In this document: positions 1 to 13,388 of the stretch, one piece after another
How the letters are laid out: every line of letters starts with the position of its first letter
Numbering within the stretch: the stretch's first letter is position 1
Assembly: GCA_022605955.1 (NCBI GenBank)
Contig: JAKCOZ010000001.1
Location: forward strand, 102,952,211 to 103,016,210
Reading direction: 5' to 3'
Source of the DNA: Rallus limicola
Taxonomy: Eukaryota; Chordata; Aves; Gruiformes; Rallidae
DNA length: 64,000 nt
Notes under the pieces: generated by a model
The model's input: only the letters and a program-made list of their open reading frames with translations
The model's database searches: none
Told to the model about the DNA's origin: nothing
Made by a program: the position numbers and the translations under genes

Positions 1-2660
1 ACAGGGTATTCAGTTCAAGGCACTGTGCTAAAAGGGAAATAATTATTTTGGTTGTTTGTCTTGAAGATGCTAGAAATTCCCATCAACTCTTCTGTGTACA
101 TTTGAGAGTTCGCAGTGAGCTTAAAATAGGACTCAAAGAATAAAGCTTATCCTGAACTATGGCCATATTTGTATATAAAATGGCATTCTGGGAAACATTA
201 CGTGCAGAAGTTGTTAGAAAGCAAACAAAACCCCCTGACCTTTTTTTTCTCATGTACATGCCTATTTAAAGAAGGAACTGCTGCCTTCTTTCACTGGAAT
301 TGCATTTTCACTGTAGCTCCCTCACCGTAACTTTCATATAGAAGCACGAGATCTTTGTGATCTTACAGGGCATCCTGGCTCCTCTACCCATTTCTACCTG
401 CTGCCCCTATATCCTTGAGGACCCACTGCATGTGTGCAGATACTTGAACACAGACACATGAAATCCACTGTTGCATTCAAGCACAGTGGACTCCTGAGTA
501 TATTACAGTCCTTAGAATATATATATGTGTGTGTATATAAACACACACACCCCCCCCCTTAGAAGTATGTATGGCATTACAATGCACATTATCACCACAA
601 GACACTCAACAACTTAGAAAGTACCCCACAAGTTAAAAAAAATATTTATGACATCCATTTTTTAGTGGAATGGCAACATTTCACCAATAGATCTCGTTTA
701 TTAAGGAATGACTTTGGTTTTTTTAAGGAATGTTTTTACTTCTGAGATGGTACAATATTGCACACAGGCAACATACAACATTTAGGGTGTGGGTTAAAAA
801 TTCAAATAAGGGAACATAAGATATTAAATAAAAAATAAAATTCTAAGTATCCAGTACTGGTAACCAGTACAGGTTCATTGCCAAGGTGTCACATGTGTAC
901 ACAACATAATCAAGGAAAAACACAAGTGAGATGGAGCAGTATCACATTCCTTTTAAGTGGATGGTTTTGTTTCTGGTCCCTGTTGAAATATGAAAAATAA
1001 GTATTATATACATAGCTTTAGAGATAGTTAAGATTGTGAAGGTATCTACTGCAAACTCTATAAATATAAGAAAAATAAAAGGAAATTAGGAGACAAGGGA
1101 CACAATAAAGCCATTTGAGTGGGAAAAGAATGGGAAATCATCATAAGTTACAAGATCATTATATAAAGATCTATGATTTTTATCAAATGTTCTTATCAAA
1201 TGCATTTTTAGTTCTTCTTCTCCCCTCCTCCCCTGTCCCAGAAAACTTTGTAAGGACTTAAGACTCTTCAGGGAAGAGTTTTCAAGTGTTTTCAGATGCT
1301 AATTGATAAAGAGTAAGTCAATTTAACCAAAGAACAGTCAGATACCGGCACTGGGATACTCAAGTACTTTCAAGGATCATTTTTGGCCATCAGCTGCCTA
1401 GATCAATTACAGTTCAGGGAAATTGTTTCAAAGCATGGCAGCTGTTGGCCACAAAAAACCCAATGTAACTCTCAAACAGTCAAAACCAGACAGAGATGTA
1501 TCAATATATCGATTACTCAAAAGCTTTTTTGAAAGTCATAGGAATTCTTTAGAGCAAGTCATAGACTCCCAGCATACTATGCCAAGCTTAACTCTGCAGT
1601 CCAATTTATATTTCAAGAAGTCTAATACTGAATTTATGTGATACAGAGCATTAAAGAGTGAAAGCAGAGTTTATGAGAAGAAAATTCAGTTCTGAGACAG
1701 TCTGATGTTACAGGGGTACATAGCATGAGTCAAGCACTTGCAGCAATGCAAATGAAGCTACATATTATTTTCTACAAGACTTAAACAAGTAGTGCTTCAC
1801 ATAATAAATATTTATATTATGGCTTAGATTATTATGAACTAACCCCCACCTCCCCATTCTCAACAGTCTCTACAGTTTAAATTAAGCAGCATCCTAGAAA
1901 CCGCCTGTACTCAATGGAAGACATCAGCTACCTGCCTAGAAAAGAGTTCTTACTTAGGGACCCAGCCAAATTGGGAATAAGACCACATGCATAATACCAG
2001 AGAGAAAGCAGAGCCAAGCTGGGGTGCAATGTGTCGCATTACATCACACAGGGACATGGGTCTGCTCTGTGAACTCCAGTCTGGGGCTAGAATTCACACC
2101 CCTTTTCCCCTTGAACTCACAGAAGATGGTCATCCTGGACAACGGACTCATTTTTTTCCCACTGGGCAAGTGCCTGGGCTTTTGTCAGGAATCAGAGTGC
2201 CACAGTGTGTTCCATGTAGTTGGTAGCTAGTGGAAGGTCACAGAGCTAATGGCTTAATGTGGTCTCGCTGATGTTAATGTTGGCAGGTACATAAGCCCTG
2301 GATAATAGTTTATTGTGTGCATTATACTTCACAAGAAATTAGATTTTGACCACGAAAACATACCTTTTGGATGGAGCAAGCTGTCCTAAATAAGCCAACA
2401 ATTAACAGTACTTCAAGGTACCGAGTTCGGAAAAAACACTGATCTGAACTAACTAAACTCAAATCTGCTGGGTATTCCTAATGGCCTAACTTCAAAATAC
2501 CCTGTTGAATTCACTGAAATACTTAAATATAGGTCTGCTCTAAGAATTCAAGTAAACCTTAGAGAAAAAATCATACACAGGCCAGTGATACTTTAATGCT
2601 GTTTTGATATTACCCATATAATGTCATCAATTAATTAAGATTCCACTATATTTTAAAATT
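1..2660. other. AT-rich non-coding stretch
   Basis: No gene seen. Open frames here are at most 79 codons and none resembles a known protein or has convincing splice sites. Apart from the compound simple repeat at 516-558, the sequence is unique-looking AT-rich DNA, consistent with an intron or intergenic spacer. Confidence 0.6.
516..558. repeat. Compound microsatellite (AT)n(GT)n(AC)n(C)n
   Basis: A run of AT dinucleotides passes into GT, then TATA, then AC, and ends in about eight to nine C residues. The GT and AC halves are complementary, so the tract could fold into a small hairpin. Confidence 0.85.
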
Positions 2661-2852
2661 ATAGAATAATTGAGGCTGAAATGGATCTCTGGAGGTTTTC
2701 TAGTCCAACCTCCTGCTCCAAGGAAGGCATACCTCCCCGTTACATCAGGCTGCTTAGCTTCTGAAGCTTCTGAAGATTCTCAGCAATGACAGTTCCATAG
2801 CCTCCTGGGGAAATCTGTTCCAGCACATAAGTACTTTCATTAGGTAAGAAAA
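2661..2852 (-). mobile_element. CR1 LINE 3'-end fragment
   Basis: Read on the minus strand this is the 3' part of a CR1 non-LTR retrotransposon. On the plus strand it opens with ATAGAATAATTGAGGCTG, a decayed form of the complementary CR1 tail. TCTAGTCCAACCTCCTGCTC follows, then the standard block ending in CTGTTCCAGCAC. The tail repeat is reduced to about one unit and substitutions are frequent, so this is an old, 5'-truncated copy with no coding capacity. Confidence 0.85.
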
Positions 2853-5800
2853 TAGTTGCAGCAGATATTTGTTTTGATTATGTGAATGGACAGGTGAGCA
2901 AAAGTGTTCTGAAAAAAACCCTGTTACCAATCCTTCTCTTATATGGACACAGGACTCAAAAAAACCTCAAACCCAAAAACCACTGATATTTACTGATTTA
3001 GCCTGCTTTTCGCTTTAAGGACACAATATTTAATAGCCTGCCTCTCCAAGTTTTACACTGTGGGTATGTGTGTAGTGTGGACCATGCACAACTCAGCCAA
3101 GGAAGAAAAGGTCAATCTCTCTCTGCCTACTGTGATTGTGCAATAGCCTTTAGCTCTGGGATGAAAACAAGTATGTTTAAAATTACCACTGGAGTGTTGC
3201 TAATGCCACAAGGCTTCCCTGATGATCATGTTCACAAAGCAACCCTCAAGCTCAGGTCATGAGATTTTTTATCCCTTTATTTAAGTAACATGAACAAGGT
3301 GCTGGCTGCTTCACTAGTCCCCTCCTAATGCACAAAACCTGAATGACTATTCATTCTTGCTGCCCTCCCACACAGAGATCCCTATCTGATTTCAGATGGA
3401 TCTGTAGTGAGAGTTGTCATTTGTGCGCTGTCAATAAATGAACCTTTTCATCTTTCCTTAATTTATCCTTTTTCCAAAAGAAAAATCTTCCCCCACACAG
3501 TCACTAATTATCTCCATGCCCTTTCCAGGAGGTGAGTGGGTTGATGACCTTCTTTCTCCTTCCGTTTCTTCTGTGCTGTGCTTTGCCTTGCAGGAGCATC
3601 AGCTCACTGTTTTTCCCATCTCTCAGAGGGCCACCAACTAGACTTCTTCGTGCCTCCTCTTCATACTGAGGGGTGCCAGAATGCAGGGTTTCTGTTCTGT
3701 CCTCCTTTCCACAGGGCTCATGGGACACAAGAGGAAGGCTGGCAAAGACATCTGGCAATGTTCTGCCTACCTCACTGTTGCTCAAAACAACATTGACTCA
3801 AGATTGCATAGAGTGTATTTAAAGCAGCATAAATCTTACTCAGTTCAGATGGACTGAAGAGTCAATGCAAACATTTAACACAGTTTTAATTGCCGGTCTC
3901 CTGTCTACATCACCCATTCATCTGAATCAAAATAAATCTGATGGACCATAAGAAAACACTTGGCAGCACATTTGTGTTGCAACAACTTACTGTTTGGTTC
4001 CACTGATGTTCTGTAAGTGAAAACCGATATTGTTCCATTGGATACTTCCAGCAGGCACAATTAATTCATATTCCCCAAGAATTAAATAAAAAAAAAAAAG
4101 CTAAAGGACGGAAGAAAGTGCAGTACAAATAAAAATATCTGAAAAGTTCAGTTTCACTCAGCTTAAAATGAAATTAAATGGTACCTTTGCTCTAATTTCA
4201 GTTATATCCTCAGTGTCTGAAGAATTGGGTTTCAGATAAAACCTTAAGGAAGGAGAACAGAAATAAAAAAGATGTGCATGTATTTTTGAGAGAGTGAGAA
4301 GGGGATGTTCCTTGCTTGAAACAAAGTACATCATACAAAACTACCACACATCCAGTACAAAATGAGGCTGAGGTTAAAATCCCATTCTTTGCTATTTTTC
4401 CAGAAAGGAATCCCGATTTCTCCTTCTCTCCTGTGTTTTTTAGAGGATTTGGTGTTTATACTAGAAATCTTGAACTATGCAACATCTTGAGTAGGTCAGT
4501 CTTAGGAAAATATAGAGATGTGATGATCTGGGAAAAATTTTTGACATAAATATATAAGCATTTCAGGTAAGCTTATAAAACTGGACTCAATGGACATTGT
4601 AAATTCAAAATCTTAAGATTTTCTTCAGGTCTTCAAGCAACTTGTTAAGGAGAATGATACAATGTTCCTTTACTAAATACTGCAAAATGACTGTAATGCA
4701 GATGCGAAAACTCATGGATACGCAGATTTTACACTTTACCCTCTTTTCTGGATAAAACCTTAAAGCAGAATTTAACTAACTGGAGCACAGCTAGTGCCAC
4801 CTTCAAAAGTTCAGTGGTAAAATCCCCAGGCAAGACAGTATGTGTCACAGGACTTTGAGTTAAAGACTGTGCTATGAAACTACTCTATGGGGTACTGTGA
4901 ACATGAATCCCACACAAGCACTGCAGGTCATTCTGCCCTGATGTGAAAAGATCAGAAACTTCATCCACAGCTGGGAAGTACCAAGGATCTGTAAACTCTG
5001 CCTTGACTTTTGATTCAAGTGAATATAATCCATCTATCCCTTCTAGAACAACTCAGGGAAGTTTCTGCACAGAAAATGTTCCAGGGATACCCTTCCTTCA
5101 CACAGTTTCTCTTGGGGAAAACAAATCCTGTTTTCCTTTATGAAGATACACTATTCTCTATAAAATGGATTTTAAAGTTTTTTCATGCAAGCAAGATCAT
5201 TAAAGAGCAGACGCTACTCATTCTATTTCCATTGAAACATGCTTCAGAACAGAGAAGGGATCATTAAAGGGTTTTTTGTATATGACAAAAATAATACAAA
5301 AAATAAATGTTTTAAAAAATCCAAGAACAAAAATACAAAAAAGAAGAACTCGCTTGGTTATGCAAGCCTCCTCTCTTTGATTCTTGGCCAGCTCTGGATC
5401 ATAATCCCTATTATTTCAAAATATTATGCTGGAATTTTTGCTGGAATAATACTTAATAAATAGCTGCACCGATGGACTGCAACTGAGTGCAACCTTCTTC
5501 ATCATACTGCAGGCTAGATTTTATAAAAGTATTCACCAATATTTGCGAAAATCCTGAAAGGAAAAAAAAAAAGTATACCTGTAAATAACCCTAAAAATAG
5601 CTTTAAACTGAAGGATTCTGTACTTTGTACCGGATTTGATGAAATTTTCCATAAAGAATTTTCAAACCCTGAATGTTCTGTCTTTCTGATTTTTGTTGAG
5701 AAACACAAAGCACTGTAACTTGGTAGTGAAACACAAAGACCAGGGACTCAGGATCAAGTTTCTATTCTGCACACTTCTCTCTCCTGTGTGTTCATTAAGT

Positions 5801-8800
5801 ATCTGTTGTGTTTTGCATTGCAGTGGAATTAAAAGGAAAAGTTTCAAAGTCTTCATTTTTCATAAAAGAGAATCATTATTTCATTGTCAGCCTCAAAATG
5901 CATTTCTTATCCTCAAATTCCACTGAAGACAGACATCTGAGTTTCATCCTCCACCAGCCTGCCCATTACTATAATAGGAGGCCTGCTTCGTGCTTCTCTC
6001 AAACTCACTCATACACAAGATTTGGCTCTGCAACCCAGCTGAAGTCAGCACACAGCCACAATTGTGGTGGTAGACAGCAGCACAGTAATCTGCAGTGACA
6101 GGAAATTTCAAGTGTTTGCCATATAAAACCCAGCAAACCACCTATAATGAGATAATGCTTTGCATTTGGGACCACTTCAAAGTATAATCTTGGAAATTAA
6201 AAACCTTATCTAATCTTGTACGTGAAGTGACCTAGTACACAGGATCGCTCTAACATCACTGCCCACTGGCTCCAGTGCGACAAAGGTTTTTCACTCCAAG
6301 TGAGACAAGATTTCTAGAGGGTCATTTGGCATATCCTAAATCTGTCTAAAGTGAAGGAAAAATATAAAAGATATGTTGTACTATGAGTTCTTTAAACAGT
6401 GTCGATTTAAACTAAGAATATTGATAAAAGGAGCAGGGGTTTTTCCTCTCCATTTTCATTCTGGGGTTTCAAAAGCAAGAAATTTACATTTCCCATCAGC
6501 CAAGCAAGCACTCTTTGGCTATCAATCTGGTCAATGTCCCCAAAAGCAGTATTTTCTTGTGAGGAACCTCTGTCTTTCCATTTTTACCTGATTATTTCTA
6601 CATGATCAACTGCAGTCGAGTTGGTTGCAAATAGTTAGAACAAAAACCCCAGAAATGAATAATTCAGAGCAAACAAACACAAAACATCCAACTTACAACA
6701 AACTTGTTTCTTGCCTTGTTTTTTCAGTCTCAGAAGACTTTGTAACACATTGTAACACAAACACATACTGTAGATTTCTTCACATGTAGAAAGCCTAGTA
6801 GTTAATTACACTAAACCAAACTGTATTTGCCATGCAAAGGGCTTTACCCAAGTGCAGTATTATAGACAAGAATTATCTTTCCCTCTTTCAGGTCAAAATT
6901 TAGTTTCTTAAAGCATTGTGATGAGGCAAACTATGGATAGCCACTTAGGTGAGTCTGTAGATTTATCTGTTCGGTTTTACAGAAACTCAGACACAGAAAG
7001 ACAAAAAGCCTAGGTAAATACATGCACAACTAAGCAAAATTGCATCACTAAAGCATTGCATCTAAATATTTTTAAAAATCACCACAAAAATACCTTAACC
7101 ATCAGAGGCGGGGTAGGGTAGTAGGAAGGTGTCTTTTGGGGATAAAAACAAAGGATCTGATTGATATCCTCACACATACTCTTTTATCACACGAAAATTA
7201 CTTTATTTCTATATGATTATCTGCTCATTTTAAAGGTTTGTTCAAGGTCACAGCAGTTATCTCTTCTTCCTTGTGTCAAAAATTTACAAGAGTTTCTTTC
7301 TCTCAATTGTACCCTGTACGTTCTCAGCTAAGGTTTTACCACAGAAATCAGTTTGGGTGCTGCACATGTAAAAAGTGTTCTTCAAGTTCTAACATGCAAC
7401 CTAAGAGGCAGTTAGATTGCAATACATTTGCAAGAACCTACCCTCAAGTACAGAAGTCAAACATAGTTTAGTTACACGTTAACCTGAAGTTATGGAGCAC
7501 CATGATGCAAAACAAGAAATTCCCATGGGTGTAAGGATGACTCCTGCTAGCACATAACCTGATGAACCTGGGTGTGCATTGAGGGCCAACCTGAGTTAGT
7601 ACTAACCAAAACCCTAAAGCTGACACTCTCTCCCATCCTCAACAGACACTATGCTCTAAGGTCATTCATGATCCAATGAAAATATGGATTTTGAGTCACT
7701 TAAGAGAATGTTTATGTGTAACTAATCTGCCTAGATTAAAACTGTAGACTTAGTAATGGGCATTAGCCCAGTGTTAGCGGCACCCAATGCAGTATATTTG
7801 CCCCAAATATCCAAGTGTCTAACAGGAGAGCAGAATCTCCAGCTAGGCCTCCTCAACAGCCCCAGATAAAAGGTTCTGATTATGCAAATGAACAGTGAGT
7901 CCAGTTTGGACAGCACAACAGAGGTTCAATCTACACTGGAAATGCAAATGGACCTCAGGCACACAGGTGAAACCGTCTATGCCCCACGCTCTCTGGACTC
8001 TGCTCATGTACTGCAAGTCTGAAGCTTTCAGCAGCATCTACTGCCTGTACAGCAAACCTGGTATTTTCCTTCAGGAAATATCCATGCATGAACAACACAC
8101 GTTCTGATTTTCAGCACAGAAATCCATCTGCTCTAGACAGTGCTTCTGTTACATATAAGATGGTTTTGGCTGTGCAAGAGCATTTTTTTGCTGTGGATAA
8201 GGACTGTGTGTGCCTCAGTATAAATATGCACGTAATAGTGCTGATAAAGTCAGCACGTTGGGCTCACTTCCAAATGAGCTGTTTAAAACACACAGTATTG
8301 ATGGATTGAGGATGCATGAACCAAGAAGTATTTGGACTCAAATACATCTAATCATTTATTGCTTGTAATGACATGTCTTAAGCAAAGGTCTTTTGACATC
8401 ACTGAATGTGCACTCTACAATGTAGCTGTGCAACAAAATCAGATAACAAAAGATGAAGACAGACCTAAAGAGAAAAAACAAAAAAGAAAAAAAAAAAAAG
8501 GAAAAAAAAAAGGTTATTGCAGTTTCTGCTCTGAAATTGAAAAAACATGTTCCAGAGAAAGGCATTCTGTCTAATGAGTCGGTGTACACTGCAAATCCAA
8601 GAACAGTACTGAAATTGGAGCTAAACCATAATAAAGATTTTTATAAGAAAGTTAATTCTTATGACAGTTGAAGTGGACTTTGCAAAACATTAGAAAAAAT
8701 GAGCTTCCCATGCAAAGTTGTGCTGCTTCTCACGTCTCTTGCAAGCACGAGTTGCAGGAAATTAGATGACTGATGTGGAATTTACAGACTGACACTCTTT

Positions 8801-9549
8801 TACATATGAACAGTAACCAGAGTTTCATGAGAAGCTGAAGGCTGATAAAAAGTCATTTTTCAGGAGACAAAACATACTCAAGAAAGTAGAAAGGAGTGCA
8901 TCTCCTGCTCCAGCTTTTAAGGGTCTGCAGATGTATGTCTATTTGGAGGTAAGACCAGCCCTAAAACAAAATACAGAAAGTGAGAGAAGAGATGTTTTCT
9001 CTCTGCCTTTCTCTACTTCTTATCTACATTGATATTATCTACATTGATATTACCTACAGGAATAATTTTACTTCTGCACTAGAGTAATCTGGAAATTAGA
9101 AAAGTGTTATTTACATTAACTAATAACAACTCCAAACCACCACCAACAAAAAAAAGGCAAGAAACCCCCTCAAGCCCCAAAAAAACAGCATTAACTCTGA
9201 TAAAAAAAAAAAAACCCTAATTGGACACCCTCTCTTTATGGTGTATCCCTTCCCCATAGTGTTTAAAAAATACTACCTGTTCTATGAGTTTCAACGTAAA
9301 ATCTGAGTATCTGGATACATTTGCATTTGTGAACCAGAAGTGCAAAAATCCGGCATCAAAAAGCTTTGCAGTGATGCCTACATATCTCAGCTCATCATCT
9401 GGTACTAGTTTCAGAGCTACTGATTCATTTTGCCTGTGTAATATCTTATGTAGTCACTAATGCAAAGAAGCTCAGCCAAACATTCTGGTCTCAGGATGAA
9501 GACACAAAGCTGTTCTTATAAATAAACCTGTGATTTCAAAATAGCCAAA
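2853..9549. other. AT-rich non-coding stretch
   Basis: No gene recognised in this 6.7 kb. Open frames reach only 96 codons (5808-6098, plus) and look random. Two A-rich patches stand out, at 8470-8513 and about 9150-9215; neither follows a recognisable retroposon body. Confidence 0.6.
8470..8513. repeat. A-rich low-complexity tract
   Basis: Almost pure A interrupted by single G or C bases, including runs of 13 and 10 A. It produces artificial lysine-rich and phenylalanine-rich open frames on the two strands. It could be the tail of a decayed retrocopy, but nothing upstream is recognisable. Confidence 0.8.
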
Positions 9550-10229
9550 CTGGACTGGGGATGACCTGCTGAAGAAGAGCTCTACGGGGAAGGGTCCTGG
9601 TGGATGACAGGTTGGCCATGAGCCAGCAGTGTGCCCTGGTGGTCAAGGGGGCCAGTGGGATTCTTGGGTGCATTAAGAGGAGTGTAGCCAGCAGGTCAAA
9701 GGAGGTGATCCTCCCCTTCTTCTCTGCCTTGGTCAGGCCCCACCTGGAGGATTGTGTCCAGTTCTGGGCTCCCTGGTATGAAAAAGACAGGGATCTCCTG
9801 GACAGAGTCCAGCAGAGGCTACGAAGATGATTAAGAGCCTGGAACATTTCCCCTATGAGGAAAGGCTGAGTGAGCTGGGGCTGTTCAGTCTTGAGAAGAG
9901 AATTATAATTATCTTAAGCATGGGATGCAGGGGGAATTGGCCAGCCCATTTTCAGTGGTCTGTGGAGACAGGACAAGGGGCAATGGCCTCAAGCTGGAGC
10001 ACAGGAAGTTCCACACCAAAATGCGAAAGAACTTTTACACAGTGAGGGTGGCAGAGCCCTGGGAGAGGCTGCCCAGGGGGGTGGTGGAGTCTCCTTCTCT
10101 GGAGATATTCAAGACCCGTCTGGACGCCTGTCTGTGCAATGTGAGCTAGGGAGCTGCTTTGGCACGGGGGTTGGACCCCATAATCTCTCGAGGTCCCTTC
10201 CAACCCCTACAATTCCATGATTCTATGAC
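9550..10229 (+). mobile_element. CR1 LINE, 5'-truncated copy with reverse-transcriptase C-terminus
   Basis: The plus strand carries the last part of the CR1 reverse-transcriptase frame, from about 9597 to 9830, including the family-typical stretch [16 protein letters not shown]. The CR1 3' untranslated region follows and ends in CCATGATTCTATGA at 10229. The encoded piece is only about 80 residues and the polymerase catalytic core is absent, so the copy is dead. The 3'UTR is shortened around 9900-9960, where the usual sequence between the GAGAAGAG and GCAGGG blocks is missing. Several CpGs survive and the tail is intact, suggesting moderate age. Confidence 0.95.
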
Positions 10230-11511
10230 TTAGCAATGGGTTGAAAGGGCTGAGGAATGTTAGAGCAGAAAAAAAAAATCCAAAAGTGTCTCCTCTTTTT
10301 TATTGGAAGTTAAAAAGGTGTCTTTTCAGATTAGAAATACATTTCATCTTAAAGTCCCTTACCAGATACTTCACCTTTGTTGACATTACCTTTTACCCTG
10401 TTTTTTCATTCTCCATTTTGCCATACATTAGACAGTAAAGTCAAACTCTACATTGCAAATCTTCAGCTTTAGAAATCAATTGTACACACAGGATGGTTGG
10501 ATTTATTACTCTTCTTAAAATAGGTTAGTGCATTCTTTTCACCATCTTGTTAAGTTCTGCAACATACTTGAGTTCTACATTGTTTTTTTCTGCTGAATTA
10601 CACAGCATCTTATGAGACAAAAAAGCACATATAAGTGGAGAATTAGCTTTTTAAAATATTTTCTCAGTGATGACCAAAAATTCCCCACTACTGCTAGTCT
10701 ACTTTTTGACAGAAATATTGTTCTTCCTGTATTTTTTCTGTGTGCAGAATATATTTTGGCATTTACTAAGTAATTTAACTAAAATTCATGCATTTAAAAA
10801 TTAATCAACTTCAGTCCCCCAGGAAGGGTTTCTTATCATATAGATTAGACTTCATGCATCCTGTTTCAGCTGAAATTCCGATTATTAGCCTTTAATCTGT
10901 AGCAGTCAAACCTATAACAATTGCACTAAATAGTATATCTGAAATTTGGAACATACAAATTGAACCTTAAGAATCAGATTTCAGAACGGATACAGTGACC
11001 AGTGTCAGCCATAGATATCTGAACTGAAAACAAGATATGCTTTTATATATTTGACTCTTCACCTGAATGTCATAACAGTTCACCCAGTGAGCAGTCTTTT
11101 CTAATGTCAAGAGGTCTGACTTATTTTAACAGTTTAGTGTTTTTCATACCAGTTTTATTTTGCTGATCTCAGAACTACTTACAGAGAAATAAATTTTGCA
11201 TATAGGGATTTAATTCCCTTTAACCAAAAGGAGTAATAGCAATTATGCATCGCTCCCAGGTTTTCCACACCACCAGGAATGGCTTCTATCTTGGGGTTAT
11301 TTGGGGTCATCCCTATAATAACTTTCCATTCCTCAGTAAAACCTTCTTGTTCCCCCCCTGTCCCAAGTCTGGACTGCACACACATGGCTGCACCCAGAGT
11401 TATGGCAACACACTGGAAAAGGAAGCAGCCATAGGACCAAGAAGGACCTGGTACTTCTGTGGTAGAGGACAGTCCAACTCCCCAGCTATGGAAATAAACA
11501 TATTACACTAG
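10230..11511. other. AT-rich non-coding stretch between two CR1 copies
   Basis: Nothing recognisable. It separates a plus-strand CR1 from a minus-strand CR1. Open frames are under 90 codons. Confidence 0.6.
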
Positions 11512-12150
11512 CTCAAGTTGCTCAAAACCCTATCCAACCATACTTCCAGCACTTCCAGTGATGGGGTATCCACAACTTAGCTAGGCAACCTGTGCCAGTG
11601 GCTCAGCACCCTCATCATAAAGAATTTATTCCTTATATCAAATCTAAATCCAGCCTCTTTCAGTTTAAAACTATTGTGCCTTGTCCTGTCACTACAAGCC
11701 CTGGTAAAAAGTCTCCCCCCATTTCTTTATAAGACCTCTTTATATATTGAAAGGCCACAACAAAGCATCCCTGGAGCCTTCTGTTCTCCAGGATGAGCAA
11801 GCCTAACACTCTCAGCCTTTTTCTCAAGGAGGAGTATTCCATCCCTCTGACCACTTTTGAGGACCTCCTCTGGACCCACTCTAACATGCCTATCCCTTTT
11901 TCCTGTTGGGGACCCAGAACTGGATGCACTTTGCTAAGTGGAGTCTCACAAGAGCAGAGTAGATGGGGAGAATCACTTCCATTGACCTTCCATCCAAGCT
12001 TCTTTTTATGCAGCCCAGGATACAGTTGGCTTTTTTGGGATGCAAGGACACATGACTGGCTTATGTCCAATTTTCCATCCACTAGTGTCCTCAAGTCCTT
12101 CTCCAAGGGGCTGCTCTCAATCTTGTCATCCCCCAGTCTGTATTGATATT
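11512..12150 (-). mobile_element. CR1 LINE, 5'-truncated copy
   Basis: On the plus strand the sequence starts at TCAAGTTGCTCAAAACCC and runs through the complementary CR1 blocks for the 3'UTR, for example GGCAACCTGTGCCAGTGGCT and GCCTTGTCCTGTCACTACAA. It then enters the C-terminal reverse-transcriptase frame, ending near CCCCAGTCTGTATTGATA. The extreme 3' tail with the ATTCTATGA repeat is missing, so this copy lacks both ends. The 148-codon minus-strand frame inside it (11660-12106) is a relic of CR1 reading, not a separate gene. Confidence 0.93.
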
Positions 12151-12419
12151 TTTCACTATTTTGCTTGCCGCCTTCTAAAACATCAGCCCACTATGTGAGG
12201 TTGGCAGCCATGATTTATTTTGAAGGACTCTGTTCTCTTACTGACCTTGCTATTCTAATCTTTGCCAGCCTTGTAGCCACAAGTACACTGCATCAACCCT
12301 CAATATAAGTCAGGCTTGAAGTCTTCACTGAGTGACTATACTTAAAAGATGTAACTGGCTAAACTGTTTCTCCTTTCTCCTTGCTTCAACTCATAGTGAA
12401 TTCTCTTTGTTTTCAACAC

Positions 12420-12800
12420 AATTGGCTCCGGCGAGGTATCATCCTGTTACTGGTCATGACCCGGTACAGAGTTGACAGGGTACATGTAGCTAACCATCTG
12501 CCCAGAGATTCGAACGAGGTGATAATCCAGCACACCACACGCTGCTGCGTTATGTGCTCTCTCCCAGTTTGTACAGTACGTACACAAAGCTGAATTGGCG
12601 TCAGGTAGGACTTGTGCTCCACGTGCCAAAGTGCTGCACAGCTGCATTTTCCCCAGCTTAATGCAATTTGTTTTTCCAGAACATGTTCCATATGGTTAAG
12701 CAATGAGCTTATTGTAACTGTCCCCTTCTCATATGCCAAGGTCAGTCCGTTCAGAGACGCACTGACATGCCTTCTACTGCTGATGGAGAGAAACATCCTC
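12420..12800 (-). other. CpG-retaining patch with a 129-codon open frame, origin unknown
   Basis: This patch keeps at least ten CpG dinucleotides in about 380 bp (for example CTCCGGCGAGG, TTCGAACGAGG, AGTACGTACAC), while the flanks are nearly CpG-free. On the minus strand a 129-codon frame spans 12413-12802, and an overlapping 66-codon frame spans 12447-12647. I do not recognise either product, and no intron signals or poly(A) tail are obvious. It starts about 270 bp beyond the 5' end of the minus-strand CR1. The patch could be a young retrocopy, a fragment of an unfamiliar repeat, or an unmethylated regulatory element. The coding reading is weak because this frame length is near the chance limit. 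Confidence 0.3.
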
Positions 12801-12941
12801 AAGCCCTGCTCCCTGTTTCTATCTGAGTCTGAGGACCACCTAATGGTATTCTCCCCTATAGGGCTTATGTCACATCAGAGCCTCAGGGTGGGGCAGAAAT
12901 GGAGGCAGGAAAGAGGGGAAGGAAAATAATTTTTTTTAATG

Positions 12942-12964
12942 TAAAAAAATAAAATAAAATAAAA
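12942..12964. repeat. (AAAAT)n microsatellite
   Basis: Repeated AAAAT units follow a T8 run and a purine-rich stretch. Confidence 0.8.
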
Positions 12965-13365
12965 GACTGACATGGTGAAAGAAATGTCCAAAATCTGATA
13001 ACAAGGATAAATGTAACCACGGGGAAGGGGCGGAGGAAAGGAGGGGCGAGATGAAGAGACAAACAAACAACAAGAGAAAAAAAATAAATCAAACATCAGC
13101 AATGAACCAGATGTCAACTAGAACTGAAATTTTAATTCAGAACATATTTCTATTCAGGGTGAAAAAGTTGAACAAATAGGTTAAAAATAAAATCCAAGTT
13201 TCAATGCTCAAGAGTTAACTGTCTCACCCTTCTCAAAAATAAAAGTTTGGAAGCTGGATGAAATTAGCAAAAGTGATATTCTGTTAAACACTTGAAGGGC
13301 CAGAATGAGAGTATTGGCACAGTATCCAGTAGAAATATGATTGTGCTGTTGCCTGAAATCGAAAT

Positions 13366-13388
13366 ATCAATCAATCAATCAATCAATA
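13366..13388. repeat. (ATCA)n microsatellite
   Basis: About six ATCA units in tandem, passing into AATAAATA. Confidence 0.9.

Noticed and set aside
11660..12106. 148-codon minus-strand open frame
   Set aside because: Relic of CR1 sequence in its sense orientation, without the polymerase core; not an independent gene.
12500..12520. GATTCGAAC resembling a tRNA T-loop
   Set aside because: No acceptor stem, anticodon stem or D-loop can be placed around it.
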